NCBI RefSeq assembly: GCF_946480385.1
Contig: NZ_CAMLJP010000038.1
Coordinates: forward strand, 1-51,680
Length of the DNA stretch: 51,680 nucleotides
Direction: 5' to 3'
From: an uncultured Azospirillum sp.
GTDB lineage: Bacteria > Pseudomonadota > Alphaproteobacteria > Azospirillales > Azospirillaceae
Shown: positions 11,046-18,645 of the stretch, in pieces
How positions within the stretch are numbered: position 1 is the stretch's first letter
Layout of the letters: each line of letters starts with the position of its first letter
The notes under the pieces: generated by a model
Told to the model about the DNA's origin: nothing
Databases searched by the model: none
What the model saw: the letters and a program-made list of their open reading frames with translations, nothing else
Made by a program: the position numbers and the translations under genes

Positions 11046-11146
11046 TGCCAGCGGAATGATGCCGGCGGAATAACCGCGCCTCCGGCTGCGTCCTTCATCC
11101 ATCAGGTCCGTCGTCCGGCGGGCCGGTTTTGGGGAGGAACCGTAGA

Positions 11147-11542
11147 ATGACGTCAGCACTCCGTGTCACCGCCGCCGCCATCGGCCTGGGAGCCGTCCTG
11201 TTCGGCGCGCCGGCCTTCGCTCAGGACAAGGAACCGGCCATGATGGGGAAGACCGCAATGGGTCCCGTCCTGACCGACGCGAAGGGCATGACGCTCTACG
11301 TCTTCGACAAGGACAGCGCCGGCAAGTCGGCCTGCAACGGGCCTTGCGCAACCAACTGGCCGCCGCTGATGGCTCCGGCTTCCGCCAAGCCGATGGGCAA
11401 ATACACCGTGGTCACCCGCGACGACGGCAGCCATCAGTGGGCTTATGACGGCAAGCCGCTCTATACCTGGGCCAAGGACATGAAGCCCGGCGACGCCACA
11501 GGTGACGGCGTGAACAACGTCTGGCACGTCGCGAAGCCGTAA
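11147..11542 (+). CDS. Secreted COG4315-type protein with two Yx(FWY)xxD motifs
   Basis: A 131-residue exported protein with a clear signal peptide ending FGAPAFA. The mature part holds two copies of the family motif Yx(FWY)xxD, YVFDKD and YTWAKD, and the conserved C-x3-C element CNGPCATNWPP. Homologues are annotated as predicted lipoproteins, but no lipobox cysteine is present here, so it is likely soluble in the periplasm. The function of the family is unknown. GGGGAGG at 11131-11137 supports ATG 11147. It follows urtE by 101 bp and could be read through from that operon, but it is not a known urea-uptake component. Confidence 0.8.
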   Translation: MTSALRVTAAAIGLGAVLFGAPAFAQDKEPAMMGKTAMGPVLTDAKGMTLYVFDKDSAGKSACNGPCATNWPPLMAPASAKPMGKYTVVTRDDGSHQWAYDGKPLYTWAKDMKPGDATGDGVNNVWHVAKP

Positions 11543-11724
11543 GTCCCTGTCCCGCGGTGCCGTAGTGGTCATTCCGCCCAACGCCGCCGCGCTCTTTCGG
11601 AGTATTCTTCTCCTGTCGAGGTAATTCACAAACTTCGGCTTCGCAGGTGGCGCTCTTTAATGGTCGTTAAGGATCGAAACCACAAGATGTCCTCACCGTC
11701 ATCTTGCTCATGGAGCAGCAGGCC

Positions 11725-11877
11725 ATGTCGATCTACAACGCCGCCTCGTTCGAAGCCCCCCCCTCCGCCGAGCCGAAGGTCCGCAAAATGAGCGGTCTGC
11801 CGCGGCTGGCGGTGTGGGCGGTGATGATCGGCACGCCTTGGGTGGTGATCGTGGAAGCGGTGCGCCTGATCTTTTAA
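11725..11877 (+). CDS. Small one-TM protein (50 aa)
   Basis: Short open frame encoding 50 residues: a hydrophilic N terminus rich in Pro and Glu, then a hydrophobic stretch (LAVWAVMIGTPWVVIVEAVR) that looks like one transmembrane helix, ending in LIF. GGAG at 11712-11715 is nine bases before ATG 11725; an in-frame ATG at 11710 has no such site. A 7-bp inverted repeat (CAAGATG at 11683-11689, CATCTTG at 11700-11706) lies just upstream and could affect translation. I do not recognise the family. Third-position G/C is high across the frame, which supports coding. Confidence 0.55.
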   Translation: MSIYNAASFEAPPSAEPKVRKMSGLPRLAVWAVMIGTPWVVIVEAVRLIF

Positions 11878-11901
11878 ATCTGGCGCACCCCCGTCATAGC
11901 C

Positions 11902-12795
11902 TTATTGAGCCTGCGGCACCCACGGCTCCAGCGCGCCGATCTTTTTGGCCCGCTTCTCGTCCGCCGACAGTTTGAAATTGTGCCCATAGGGCGCGCTCTC
12001 GAACGAGCCGTATCCGGGATTGGCCAGCATCAGCCAGTCGCGCCCGAAATGCTCCTTCACCGTCTCATAGGCCTTCATCCGCTCCGCCTCGCTGCCGTTG
12101 GCGGCGTCGGTGAAGTCGCCGAAATTGTCGCCGAACAGCAGGACGATCCGGTAATCCTTGGCGATGTAGGCGCGGCGTGCGCTCTTCGCCGAACCCCATT
12201 CCGGCTTTTCCTTCGACATCAGGAAGGTATCGACGTTGCCGCCCATCGGGAAGCCCAGCGCCTGCGCGTTGTGGCGGGTCGGCTCCTCCTGGTCGGCGCT
12301 GCGGTTGGTGACGTAGAAGACCTTGACGCCCTTCGACTCGGCATACTGGGTGAACTCCACCGCGCCCGGCACCGCCGTCGCCTTCTCCGCCTTCACCCAG
12401 GCGTCCCAGGTCTTGGGCGAGAAGTCGGTGCCGCTGGTCACCAGACCGGTCTGGTAGGCGGAGTTGTCCATCGCCGTCTCGTCCAGGTCCAGCACCACGG
12501 CCGGCGGCAGATCCTGGTAATTGCCGGTCTGCTCGGTCGCCGCGGTCCAGTTCTTGTCGGCCAGCGCCTTGTCCAGCTGGATCCTGCCCAGCGCATAGAC
12601 CGCCAGCGCGTTGGCCTTGTATTCGACCGACCGCTGCATCCACAGCTCGGCGTTCAGCAGGTCGTTCTGGGGAGCCGGGCCCTGGGGCGCCGGATCGGCC
12701 GCCAGGGCGGGGCCGGCGAGAAGGGAGAGGACAACCGCACCGGACAGCAGCGACCAGCGCCCGGAACAGGCGGAATTGCGCATCGACACACCCAT
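11902..12795 (-). CDS. e(P4)-family acid phosphatase / 5'-nucleotidase (HAD IIIB)
   Basis: Exported acid phosphatase of the HAD superfamily class IIIB, 297 residues. The signal peptide ends near ALAAD. The catalytic motif DLDETAMDN (Asp103 and Asp105) is the HAD nucleophile and acid, VTNRSA is the second motif, and GDNFGDF supplies the acidic metal ligands. In Haemophilus the e(P4) protein hydrolyses NAD-derived and other nucleotides at the outer membrane as a lipoprotein; here no lipobox cysteine is evident, so a soluble periplasmic form is more likely. An alternative ATG at 12783 is possible. The gene is convergent with the small gene at 11725. Confidence 0.88.
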   Translation of the reverse strand: MGVSMRNSACSGRWSLLSGAVVLSLLAGPALAADPAPQGPAPQNDLLNAELWMQRSVEYKANALAVYALGRIQLDKALADKNWTAATEQTGNYQDLPPAVVLDLDETAMDNSAYQTGLVTSGTDFSPKTWDAWVKAEKATAVPGAVEFTQYAESKGVKVFYVTNRSADQEEPTRHNAQALGFPMGGNVDTFLMSKEKPEWGSAKSARRAYIAKDYRIVLLFGDNFGDFTDAANGSEAERMKAYETVKEHFGRDWLMLANPGYGSFESAPYGHNFKLSADEKRAKKIGALEPWVPQAQ

Positions 12796-12866
12796 CCATC
12801 AAGTGTCATGGAACCGTCATCGAAGCACAGATCCGGACGCTTGGCGACGGTCGCGTGACCCATGCG

Positions 12867-13778
12867 TCACGGTACCACGATACGCTCTCCCGGTTCGTTA
12901 TCAGGCTCCTTCCAGCGCAACGGGATTGCCGCCTTCCGCCGCCATCCGCGCTCCACATGCAGGCTCCAGCTTCGCTGGGCATTGGGCAGGGCAGGATCGG
13001 GTTCCCAATCGACGGTGACCGCCCCGGTCAGGTGCAGCACGTCGCCGCCGGCGACATCGACCAGCAGCAGCCCGGCGCGCGGGTTCAGCAGCATGTTGCC
13101 CAGCGTGTTGAAATAGCGGTTGCCGGCGTAATCCGGCACGATCAGCCGGTCGCCGTCGATCCTGATGAATCCCGCCGGCCCGCCCCGGTGCGACACATCC
13201 AGCCGGCCGTCACGCCCCGGCGACGAGGCCGACGCGACGAAGGCGGTGTCGGCCGGGCCGATCAGCCGCCGGGCCTCGCCGTCCAGCCCGGCCAGCACCT
13301 CCAAGGCACCGGCGGGGGAGGGGGCCTCGTCCTCCGCCCGACGGACATGGATGTATTGCGGGCAGTTGCCGAAGCTCTCCTCCACCGCCATGGCGAAGGC
13401 CAGCCCGTCTCGCGCCGCCACCCGGCCGTTCACCCGGTTGCGCCGCCGGGTGGCGGGATCGATGCCCAGCGCCGCCACCGGCTCCCCCACCGCCGGCCCC
13501 TCCGGCCAGGGCTGCCATGCGCCATGGTCGGGCCGCACCCACAGCGTCTGCGGGTCGGCGGCGGAGACGAAGCCGGGTGCGCCGGTCAGCACCCCGGCCG
13601 CCGGGTCGCCGGCCTCGTCACGCGCGGCGACCAGCAGCCAGGGCAGCAGCGGAAAGAACTGCTGATGCTGGGGGATCAGCCGGTCGCGGATCGGCGCCGA
13701 CGGCACGCGGAACCCGGCCCGCGCCTGCGCCTCCCGTTCGCCGGGATGGAAGGGTTCGGGGATGCGGTCCTGGTCCAT
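12867..13778 (-). CDS. Pyridoxamine 5'-phosphate oxidase-fold flavoprotein (COG3576-like)
   Basis: A 303-residue protein whose second half has the split-barrel flavin-binding fold of the pyridoxamine-phosphate oxidase superfamily: GPAGFIRIDGDRLIVPDYAGNRYFNTLGNMLLNPRA is split across the FMN-binding strands. It matches the long COG3576 type rather than PdxH itself. Function is unknown. The start at 13778 is supported by AGGAG about nine bases upstream; an upstream extension to 14183 would run through the antisense of the GST gene and is rejected. It lies 32 bp downstream of the GST-like gene and is probably co-transcribed with it. Confidence 0.8.
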   Translation of the reverse strand: MDQDRIPEPFHPGEREAQARAGFRVPSAPIRDRLIPQHQQFFPLLPWLLVAARDEAGDPAAGVLTGAPGFVSAADPQTLWVRPDHGAWQPWPEGPAVGEPVAALGIDPATRRRNRVNGRVAARDGLAFAMAVEESFGNCPQYIHVRRAEDEAPSPAGALEVLAGLDGEARRLIGPADTAFVASASSPGRDGRLDVSHRGGPAGFIRIDGDRLIVPDYAGNRYFNTLGNMLLNPRAGLLLVDVAGGDVLHLTGAVTVDWEPDPALPNAQRSWSLHVERGWRRKAAIPLRWKEPDNEPGERIVVP

Positions 13779-13810
13779 GGCCGTGCTCCTGCCATCAAGA
13801 GGGAAAGCGT

Positions 13811-14443
13811 TCAGGCGGGTTGCGGAATCTCGCTCTGCGGCATCGGGATCAGCGCCGGGATCGCCTCCACCCGCTCCAGCCAGCGGCGGACCGCCGGATA
13901 GGGATCGAGCGGGATGTGGCCTTCCGGCGCGCGGGCGACATAGGCGTAGCAGGCAATGTCGGCGATGGTCGGCCGCTCCGCCGCCAGCCAGTCGCGGCTT
14001 GCCAGATGACCGTCCATGAAGCGCAGGACGCGCCCGGCGACCGCCTGCGCGTCGGTCAGCGACGCGGCTCCGCCCCACAGCGTCAGGATGCGCGCCAGCG
14101 CCGGCCCGAAGCGCAGGTCGCCCGCCGCGACCGACAGCCAGCGCTGCACCCGCGCCGCGTCCTCCGGCGTCTTCGGGTTCCACAGGCCGGAGGCGTCATA
14201 GCGGTCGGCGAGGTAGACCAGGATGGCGACCGAGTCCGGCAGCACGAGGTCGCCGTCGACCAGCACCGGAATCTGCCCGAAGGGGTTCAGAGCGAGGAAG
14301 CTCTCCGACCGCCGCAACTCGGCGCCGGCCTCGACGAAGCGGTAAGGCAGGCCGAGGATGTTCAGAAAGGCTTCCACCCGATGGGTGTGCCCCGACAGCG
14401 GCGTGCCGTAGAGCGTGATGGCGGGCTCGGTGGTGGCGCTCAT
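13811..14443 (-). CDS. Glutathione S-transferase family protein
   Basis: Cytosolic GST-fold protein of 210 residues. The N-terminal thioredoxin-like domain begins ITLYGTPLSGHTHRVEAFL, with a serine in the active-site region. It has the glutathione-binding NPFGQIPVL with its cis-proline and the DSVAILVYLADRY segment. The C-terminal all-helical domain contains PTIADIACYAYV. Substrate is unknown. The ATG at 14443 follows an AAGGGA site and is preferred over 14488. It is divergent from the LysR-type gene (111 bp between starts), the usual layout for a regulator and its target. Confidence 0.88.
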   Translation of the reverse strand: MSATTEPAITLYGTPLSGHTHRVEAFLNILGLPYRFVEAGAELRRSESFLALNPFGQIPVLVDGDLVLPDSVAILVYLADRYDASGLWNPKTPEDAARVQRWLSVAAGDLRFGPALARILTLWGGAASLTDAQAVAGRVLRFMDGHLASRDWLAAERPTIADIACYAYVARAPEGHIPLDPYPAVRRWLERVEAIPALIPMPQSEIPQPA

Positions 14444-14554
14444 CGGACAAGTCCCTTCGATGTCTGTTTCGCGGATGCCCACAGCCAACCACTTGCGCGC
14501 GTCGGCAGGAATGCGCTTTCGTCAAAAGGGACTCTTTCAGAAAACGGAAGAATT

Positions 14555-15454
14555 GTGGACCGGCTGGACGAACTGGCGATCTTCGTGGCGATCCTGGAGG
14601 CCGGCAGCCTTGCCGGCGCGGCGAAGCGGCTGCGGCGGTCGGCGCCCGCGGTCACCCGCGCGCTGTCCGGGCTGGAGGAGCGGCTGGGCCTGCGGCTGAT
14701 CGAGCGGACCACCCGCAACCTCGCGCCCACCGACGCCGGCCGGCGGCTGGCCGAGCAGGCGCGCCGGCTTCTCGCCGACTATGACGAGGCGCTGGCCGCC
14801 ACCGGCACCGACCGGCCGCTGCGCGGGCGGCTGCGCGTCACCGCGCCGGTGATGTTCGGGGGCAAGCATGTGACGCCGCTGGTCCTCGACTTCATGCGGG
14901 CCTTCCCGGACATCCGGGTCGAGCTGGTGCTGTCCGACGGCAACCTCGACCTGATCGAGGAGGAGCTGGACGTGGCGATCCGCATCGGCCCCTTACCCGA
15001 TTCCGGTCTCGTCGCCCGGCGGGTGGGGCAGGTCGGGCGCTATCTGGTCGCCAGTCCCGCTTACCTGGCGCGGCGCGGCACGCCCTCGGTGCCGGAGGAT
15101 CTGGCCGGACACGACATCATCCTGTCGCTCGCCCGTCCCCGGCCGCCCGACTGGCGCTTTCTGGTCGACGGGCGGGAGCGGGTGGTCAGGGTCACGCCGT
15201 GCCTGTCGGTCAGCCACATCGAGCCGGCGCTGCTGGCCGCCCGCGACGGCTACGGCATCGCCCGGTCGCTGTCCTATCAGGCGGCCGACGATCTCGCCGC
15301 CGGCACCCTGGTGCGCCTGATGCCGCACACCGAGCCGGCGCCGCTGCCCGTCCATGTCGTGGTGCCGACGGCACGGCTGATGCCCGGCCGGGTGCGCGTC
15401 TTCCTCGACCATGCGGTGCAGGGGTTGATGGCGCTGGAGGTGCTGCGCGCCTGA
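14555..15454 (+). CDS. LysR-family transcriptional regulator
   Basis: DNA-binding regulator of 299 residues with an N-terminal winged helix-turn-helix (residues 2-60: AIFVAILEAGSLAGAAKRLR, then SAPAVTRALSGLEERLGLRL) and a C-terminal effector-binding domain from about residue 90 (LRGRLRVTAPVMFG). The start is a GTG at 14555 with GGAAG just upstream; there is no ATG in this frame near the HTH. The sequence type is the CrgA-like branch that often controls a divergent gene. Here the probable target is the GST/flavoprotein pair on the other strand. No clear T-N11-A site could be picked out by eye. Confidence 0.9.
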   Translation: MDRLDELAIFVAILEAGSLAGAAKRLRRSAPAVTRALSGLEERLGLRLIERTTRNLAPTDAGRRLAEQARRLLADYDEALAATGTDRPLRGRLRVTAPVMFGGKHVTPLVLDFMRAFPDIRVELVLSDGNLDLIEEELDVAIRIGPLPDSGLVARRVGQVGRYLVASPAYLARRGTPSVPEDLAGHDIILSLARPRPPDWRFLVDGRERVVRVTPCLSVSHIEPALLAARDGYGIARSLSYQAADDLAAGTLVRLMPHTEPAPLPVHVVVPTARLMPGRVRVFLDHAVQGLMALEVLRA

Positions 15455-15482
15455 TCTATGGAGTGGACAAGGGGAGCGGACA

Positions 15483-15513
15483 GGGCGCGGGAAAATCGGG
15501 CGCGGGAAAAATC
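15483..15513 (+). repeat. Tandem 15/16-bp repeat upstream of the PheC-like gene
   Basis: Two adjacent copies of GGGCGCGGGAAAATC (15483-15497) and the same sequence with one extra A (15498-15513). A perfect hairpin, GCCGGCC-GTCA-GGCCGGC, lies further down at 15630-15647. Both are in the 237-bp space before the gene at 15692. They could be regulator-binding sites or simply a slippage duplication; the sequence does not decide this. Confidence 0.5.
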
Positions 15514-15691
15514 ATTCGCCGTACTGCCCGGCCGCGCAACGATCTGCCGCGGAACCCGGTTCGATCGGCATTTTCCGACCGTACATTCGCCTCCTCCGGC
15601 GGCATACTGGTGCATTCCCGATGTGGAGTGCCGGCCGTCAGGCCGGCCGCGGCGAAGAATGATAGAAAACAACCAACGACAGGGGTTCAGG

Positions 15692-16480
15692 ATGAGGGCA
15701 TATTTGATGGCCGCCGCGATGCTCGCCACGACTGCCACCGCTACCATCGCTGCGGTTCCGATGGCCTGGGCTGCCGACGGCGTGCTTCAGACGATCAAAC
15801 AGGCCGGCGTCGTCCGGGTCGGGACGACCGGTGATTACAAGCCCTTCAGCTACAAGGGCGCCGATGGCGCGCTGGTGGGTGCCGACATCGAGATGGCGAA
15901 GGAACTGGCCTCGACGCTGGGCGTCCGTGTGGAGTTCGTGCAGACCAGCTGGAAGACGCTGATGGACGACTTCAAGGCCGAGAAATTCGACATCGCGCTG
16001 GGCGGCATCACCGTCAATCCCGACCGCGCCGCCGTCGGCGACTTCTCCGTTCCCAACGTCAGCGACGGCAAGCGTCCGATCGCGCGCTGCGCCGACAAGG
16101 AGAAGTTCACGACCGTCGAGAAGATCGACCAGCCGACCACCCGCGTCGTCGTCAACCCCGGTGGGACCAACGAGAAATTCGCCCGCGCCACCTTCACCAA
16201 GGCGCCGATCGAGGTGTGGCCCGACAACAAGACCATCTTCGCGCAGATCGCCGCCGACAAGGCCGACGTCATGGTCACTGACGGCATCGAAGCCGACATG
16301 CAGGCGAAGCTGAACCCCGGCGTTCTCTGTGCCGTTCCGGTCGCCGCTCCCTTCACCCATTTCGAGAACGCCTATCTGCTGCGCAAGGATCCGGCGCTGA
16401 AGCAGGCGGTCGACGCCTGGATGACCAAGGCGCTGTCCAGCGGTCTGTGGAAGGCCAAGCTCGACGCCGCCATGCAGTAA
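15692..16480 (+). CDS. Periplasmic PheC-like cyclohexadienyl dehydratase / solute-binding protein
   Basis: A 262-residue exported protein with a signal peptide ending AWAAD and a type II solute-binding fold. Several stretches match what I recall of Pseudomonas PheC, the periplasmic cyclohexadienyl (prephenate/arogenate) dehydratase: TTGDYKPFSYKG, VQTSWKTLMDDF, DIALGGITVN, VVNPGGTNEKFARA, and ADVMVTDGIEA. The GGTNEKFAR region is, from memory, part of the PheC active site. The enzyme would make phenylpyruvate outside the cytoplasm. The fold is shared with amino-acid ABC receptors, and there are no permease or ATPase genes beside it, which favours an enzyme over a transporter part. ATG 15692 is preceded by CAGGGGTTCAGG. 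Function by analogy only. Confidence 0.65.
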   Translation: MRAYLMAAAMLATTATATIAAVPMAWAADGVLQTIKQAGVVRVGTTGDYKPFSYKGADGALVGADIEMAKELASTLGVRVEFVQTSWKTLMDDFKAEKFDIALGGITVNPDRAAVGDFSVPNVSDGKRPIARCADKEKFTTVEKIDQPTTRVVVNPGGTNEKFARATFTKAPIEVWPDNKTIFAQIAADKADVMVTDGIEADMQAKLNPGVLCAVPVAAPFTHFENAYLLRKDPALKQAVDAWMTKALSSGLWKAKLDAAMQ

Positions 16481-16485
16481 GCGGC

Positions 16486-17472
16486 TCACGGGTCGCGGGC
16501 GACGCGGAGCCCGTAGGCGGCATAGCCGCTCTCCGCCGCGTCCGCCCGCCGCACCGCCGAACGCACATAGCGCGGGTTGCTGTGCCACGACCCGCCGCGC
16601 ATCGTCCGGCGGGAGCAGCGCCCGCCGGACATTTCCCCGGCCGGACTGTCCTCCGCGCAGTCCTCCACCCACTGCCAGACATTGCCGAGCATGTCGTAGA
16701 GGCCGAAGCCGTTTGGCCGGTAGCTGCCGACCGGCGCGGTGAACAGGGCGCCGTCGCGGCAGTTCGCAACCTCCCAGTCGGTGAAGCGATCCTTGGCGCT
16801 CAGGTCGGCACCGTTCGCCGCGTCGCAGCCCTTGGCCGGATCATCACCCCACCAGCGGGCGGTCCGGGTGCCGGCGCGGGCCGCATATTCCCACTCCGCC
16901 TCCGTCGGCAGGCGATAGGGCTTGCCGGTTCGCCGGCTGAGCCAGTCCACATAGGCCTTGGCGTCGTACCAACTGACGCAAACTGCAGGGTCCTGGTTCG
17001 TCTGGTCGAAGCCCGGCCGGCGCCAGGAGAAATGCCAGCGCGGCAGCAGGTCCGTCTCGCCGGCATAGCCCCGGCAGATCGTCCGCGGTTTGTAACCGCT
17101 GTCCTGGATGAACCGCGCGTACTCGCCGCGGGTCACAGGATACTTGCCGATGGCGATGGGGTGCCGGATCGACACCGGCCGTTGCAGCGGTTCGTCGGGA
17201 AAGCGCTCCCGTTCCGATTCGGGTGAGCCCTGGAGAAAGCTGCCGGCGGGGAGCGCCACCAGGACCGGGGCGTCGGGATGGTCCCAGATCTCGCGGGCTG
17301 GGCCGCCCGCCTGCCAGACCTGGAAGGTCGACAGGCGTTCGGCGCGCCAGCCGCTCAGGTCCTCCGGCTCCGCCCGACGCCAGCCGGCGAGAGCCGCCAA
17401 CACGAGGATGAGGACGACCACCGCGCCCACGGATCCGGGCAGGGTGACTGGCATGGCGGGGATGCGGATCAT
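16486..17472 (-). CDS. Formylglycine-generating-enzyme-like (SUMF1 domain) protein, catalytic cysteines absent
   Basis: A 328-residue protein with one N-terminal transmembrane segment (VTLPGSVGAVVVLILVLAAL) and a C-terminal FGE-sulfatase/SUMF1 domain facing the periplasm. The domain is recognised from FLQGSPESERERFPDE, YPVTRGEYARF, YRLPTEAEWEYAARAGT, GLYDMLGNVWQWVED and RGGSW. True FGEs have two copper-binding cysteines shortly after RGGS; here the segment reads RGGSWHSNPRYV and has none there. So it is unlikely to activate sulfatases. Related domains occur in proteins that oxidise other substrates or only bind. The ATG at 17472 has AGGGAA nine bases upstream; ATG 17481 abuts it. It is convergent with the PheC-like gene, five bases apart. 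Confidence 0.82.
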   Translation of the reverse strand: MIRIPAMPVTLPGSVGAVVVLILVLAALAGWRRAEPEDLSGWRAERLSTFQVWQAGGPAREIWDHPDAPVLVALPAGSFLQGSPESERERFPDEPLQRPVSIRHPIAIGKYPVTRGEYARFIQDSGYKPRTICRGYAGETDLLPRWHFSWRRPGFDQTNQDPAVCVSWYDAKAYVDWLSRRTGKPYRLPTEAEWEYAARAGTRTARWWGDDPAKGCDAANGADLSAKDRFTDWEVANCRDGALFTAPVGSYRPNGFGLYDMLGNVWQWVEDCAEDSPAGEMSGGRCSRRTMRGGSWHSNPRYVRSAVRRADAAESGYAAYGLRVARDP

Positions 17473-17675
17473 GCCCACCATTTCCCTGCGATATCGCGCC
17501 TCCGGCAACCGCGCGTCCGTGTCCCGGTCGTGGCACTTCCCCGCCGGTGCCGGACGCCGGCGGCCGAAGCCCTGCCCCTTCGGGCTATGCTGAAAGCGGT
17601 AAGCATCGAAGACGGTGTGCCGCTGTTGGTGCGGGCAGACGTTCAACGGAGCGTTGATACCACAGGAGCACACAC

Positions 17676-18197
17676 ATGGCCGCCTATCCCGCGGATCTCA
17701 CGCGCGCGCTGTTCGTCACTGGCCTGCGCAACGCCCATGCGGTGGAACAGCAGGCGCTGGCTCTGATGGACCGCCAGCTCGACCGCCTCGTGAATTATCC
17801 GGAAGTCTCCGACCATCTGCGCATGCACCGTGGCGAGACCGAATCCCAGATCACCCGCATCGAGCAGATCCTGGACCAACTGCAGGAAAGCCATTCCGGC
17901 CTGAAGGACACCGCCCTGTCGATCATGGGCAATCTGGCCGCGCTCGGCCATACCTTCGCCGAGGACGAGATCCTCAAGAACTCCTTCGCCAACTATGCCT
18001 TCGAGAATTTCGAGGTGGCGAGCTACCGGTCACTGCTGACCGTGGCGGACGCCGGCAACTTCGCCTTCGCCACGCCGCTGCTGCAGACCTCGTTGCGCGA
18101 GGAGGAGGCGATGGCCTCCTGGGTGATCGAGAGTGTGCCGAAGCTGACGCTGAAATACCTGTCGCTGAAGGCGAGCGACCAGACCGCCGGCCGCTGA
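17676..18197 (+). CDS. DUF892 / YciF-like ferritin-fold protein
   Basis: A 173-residue all-helical protein of the DUF892 (YciE/YciF) ferritin-like family. The conserved pattern includes FVTGLRNAHAVEQQALALM, HRGETESQITRIEQIL, and FEVASYRSLLTVADAGN, with glutamates spaced as expected for a four-helix carboxylate-binding bundle. Members are linked to stress and stationary phase; a catalytic role is not established. A CAGGAG site lies ten bases before ATG 17676. It is a single-gene unit closed by a strong terminator. Confidence 0.85.
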   Translation: MAAYPADLTRALFVTGLRNAHAVEQQALALMDRQLDRLVNYPEVSDHLRMHRGETESQITRIEQILDQLQESHSGLKDTALSIMGNLAALGHTFAEDEILKNSFANYAFENFEVASYRSLLTVADAGNFAFATPLLQTSLREEEAMASWVIESVPKLTLKYLSLKASDQTAGR

Positions 18198-18215
18198 CGC
18201 CGGATTTGAGGGCAC

Positions 18216-18256
18216 GGAAAAGGCCGGGGAGGACAGGCTCTTCCCCGGCCTTTTCC
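18216..18256 (+). terminator. Rho-independent terminator
   Basis: Perfect 15-bp stem GGAAAAGGCCGGGGA / TCCCCGGCCTTTTCC with an 11-nt loop, beginning 19 bases after the DUF892 stop. The U tract is formed by the TTTT of the right arm. The left arm carries AAAA, so it could also terminate transcripts coming from the minus-strand gene at 18281-18448. Confidence 0.9.
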
Positions 18257-18280
18257 ATGCGGCACCGTCCCCGGCGCCCG

Positions 18281-18448
18281 TCACACGTCGTAGATCGGGC
18301 CGGGGGTCTTCTTGTTGGTGCCGCCGGCCTTTTCCTCCGACTTTTCGGTCAGGGTCTTGTCGCGGTCCTGATCGGTACCCACGGTCGACGCCTTGCCGCC
18401 CTTGGCCTTGTCGGTCTGCGGCTTCCCCTGCTTGGACGCATCGGTCAT
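18281..18448 (-). CDS. Small hydrophilic protein (55 aa)
   Basis: A 55-residue frame, very rich in Lys, Thr, Gly and Asp, starting MTDASKQGKPQTDKAKGGKA and ending KTPGPIYDV. No hydrophobic segment; it is probably unstructured. GGAG eight bases before ATG 18448 and the shared terminator at 18216-18256 support a real gene. I do not recognise a family. The composition is like that of small stress-associated hydrophilic proteins, but this is only a resemblance. It is divergent from the lipoprotein gene at 18646 with a 197-bp gap. Confidence 0.6.
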   Translation of the reverse strand: MTDASKQGKPQTDKAKGGKASTVGTDQDRDKTLTEKSEEKAGGTNKKTPGPIYDV

Positions 18449-18645
18449 CTTGGTTGCTCCGGCTTGTGGCGATGCCTTTCCAACAGTGCAAGGCCGCCGC
18501 CGTTGCCCTCAATCGCCGACAACGCGCCGCCGGCCATCGCTGCACTGCAACGCAGCCTTCCGGCCGTGTCCGGATTTTGCCCGGTGACGAGCCGGGGGGC
18601 TTTGCCGTAAGAAACTGGGCGGGTTTCAAAACGAATGGCTCCCCC

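Noticed and set aside
13517..14554. Long N-terminal extension of the LysR gene
   Set aside because: The frame is open but antisense to the GST and flavoprotein genes. The HTH begins directly at GTG 14555, which has a ribosome-binding site.
16486..17472. Assignment as a functional formylglycine-generating enzyme
   Set aside because: The catalytic cysteine pair is absent and no sulfatase gene is nearby.
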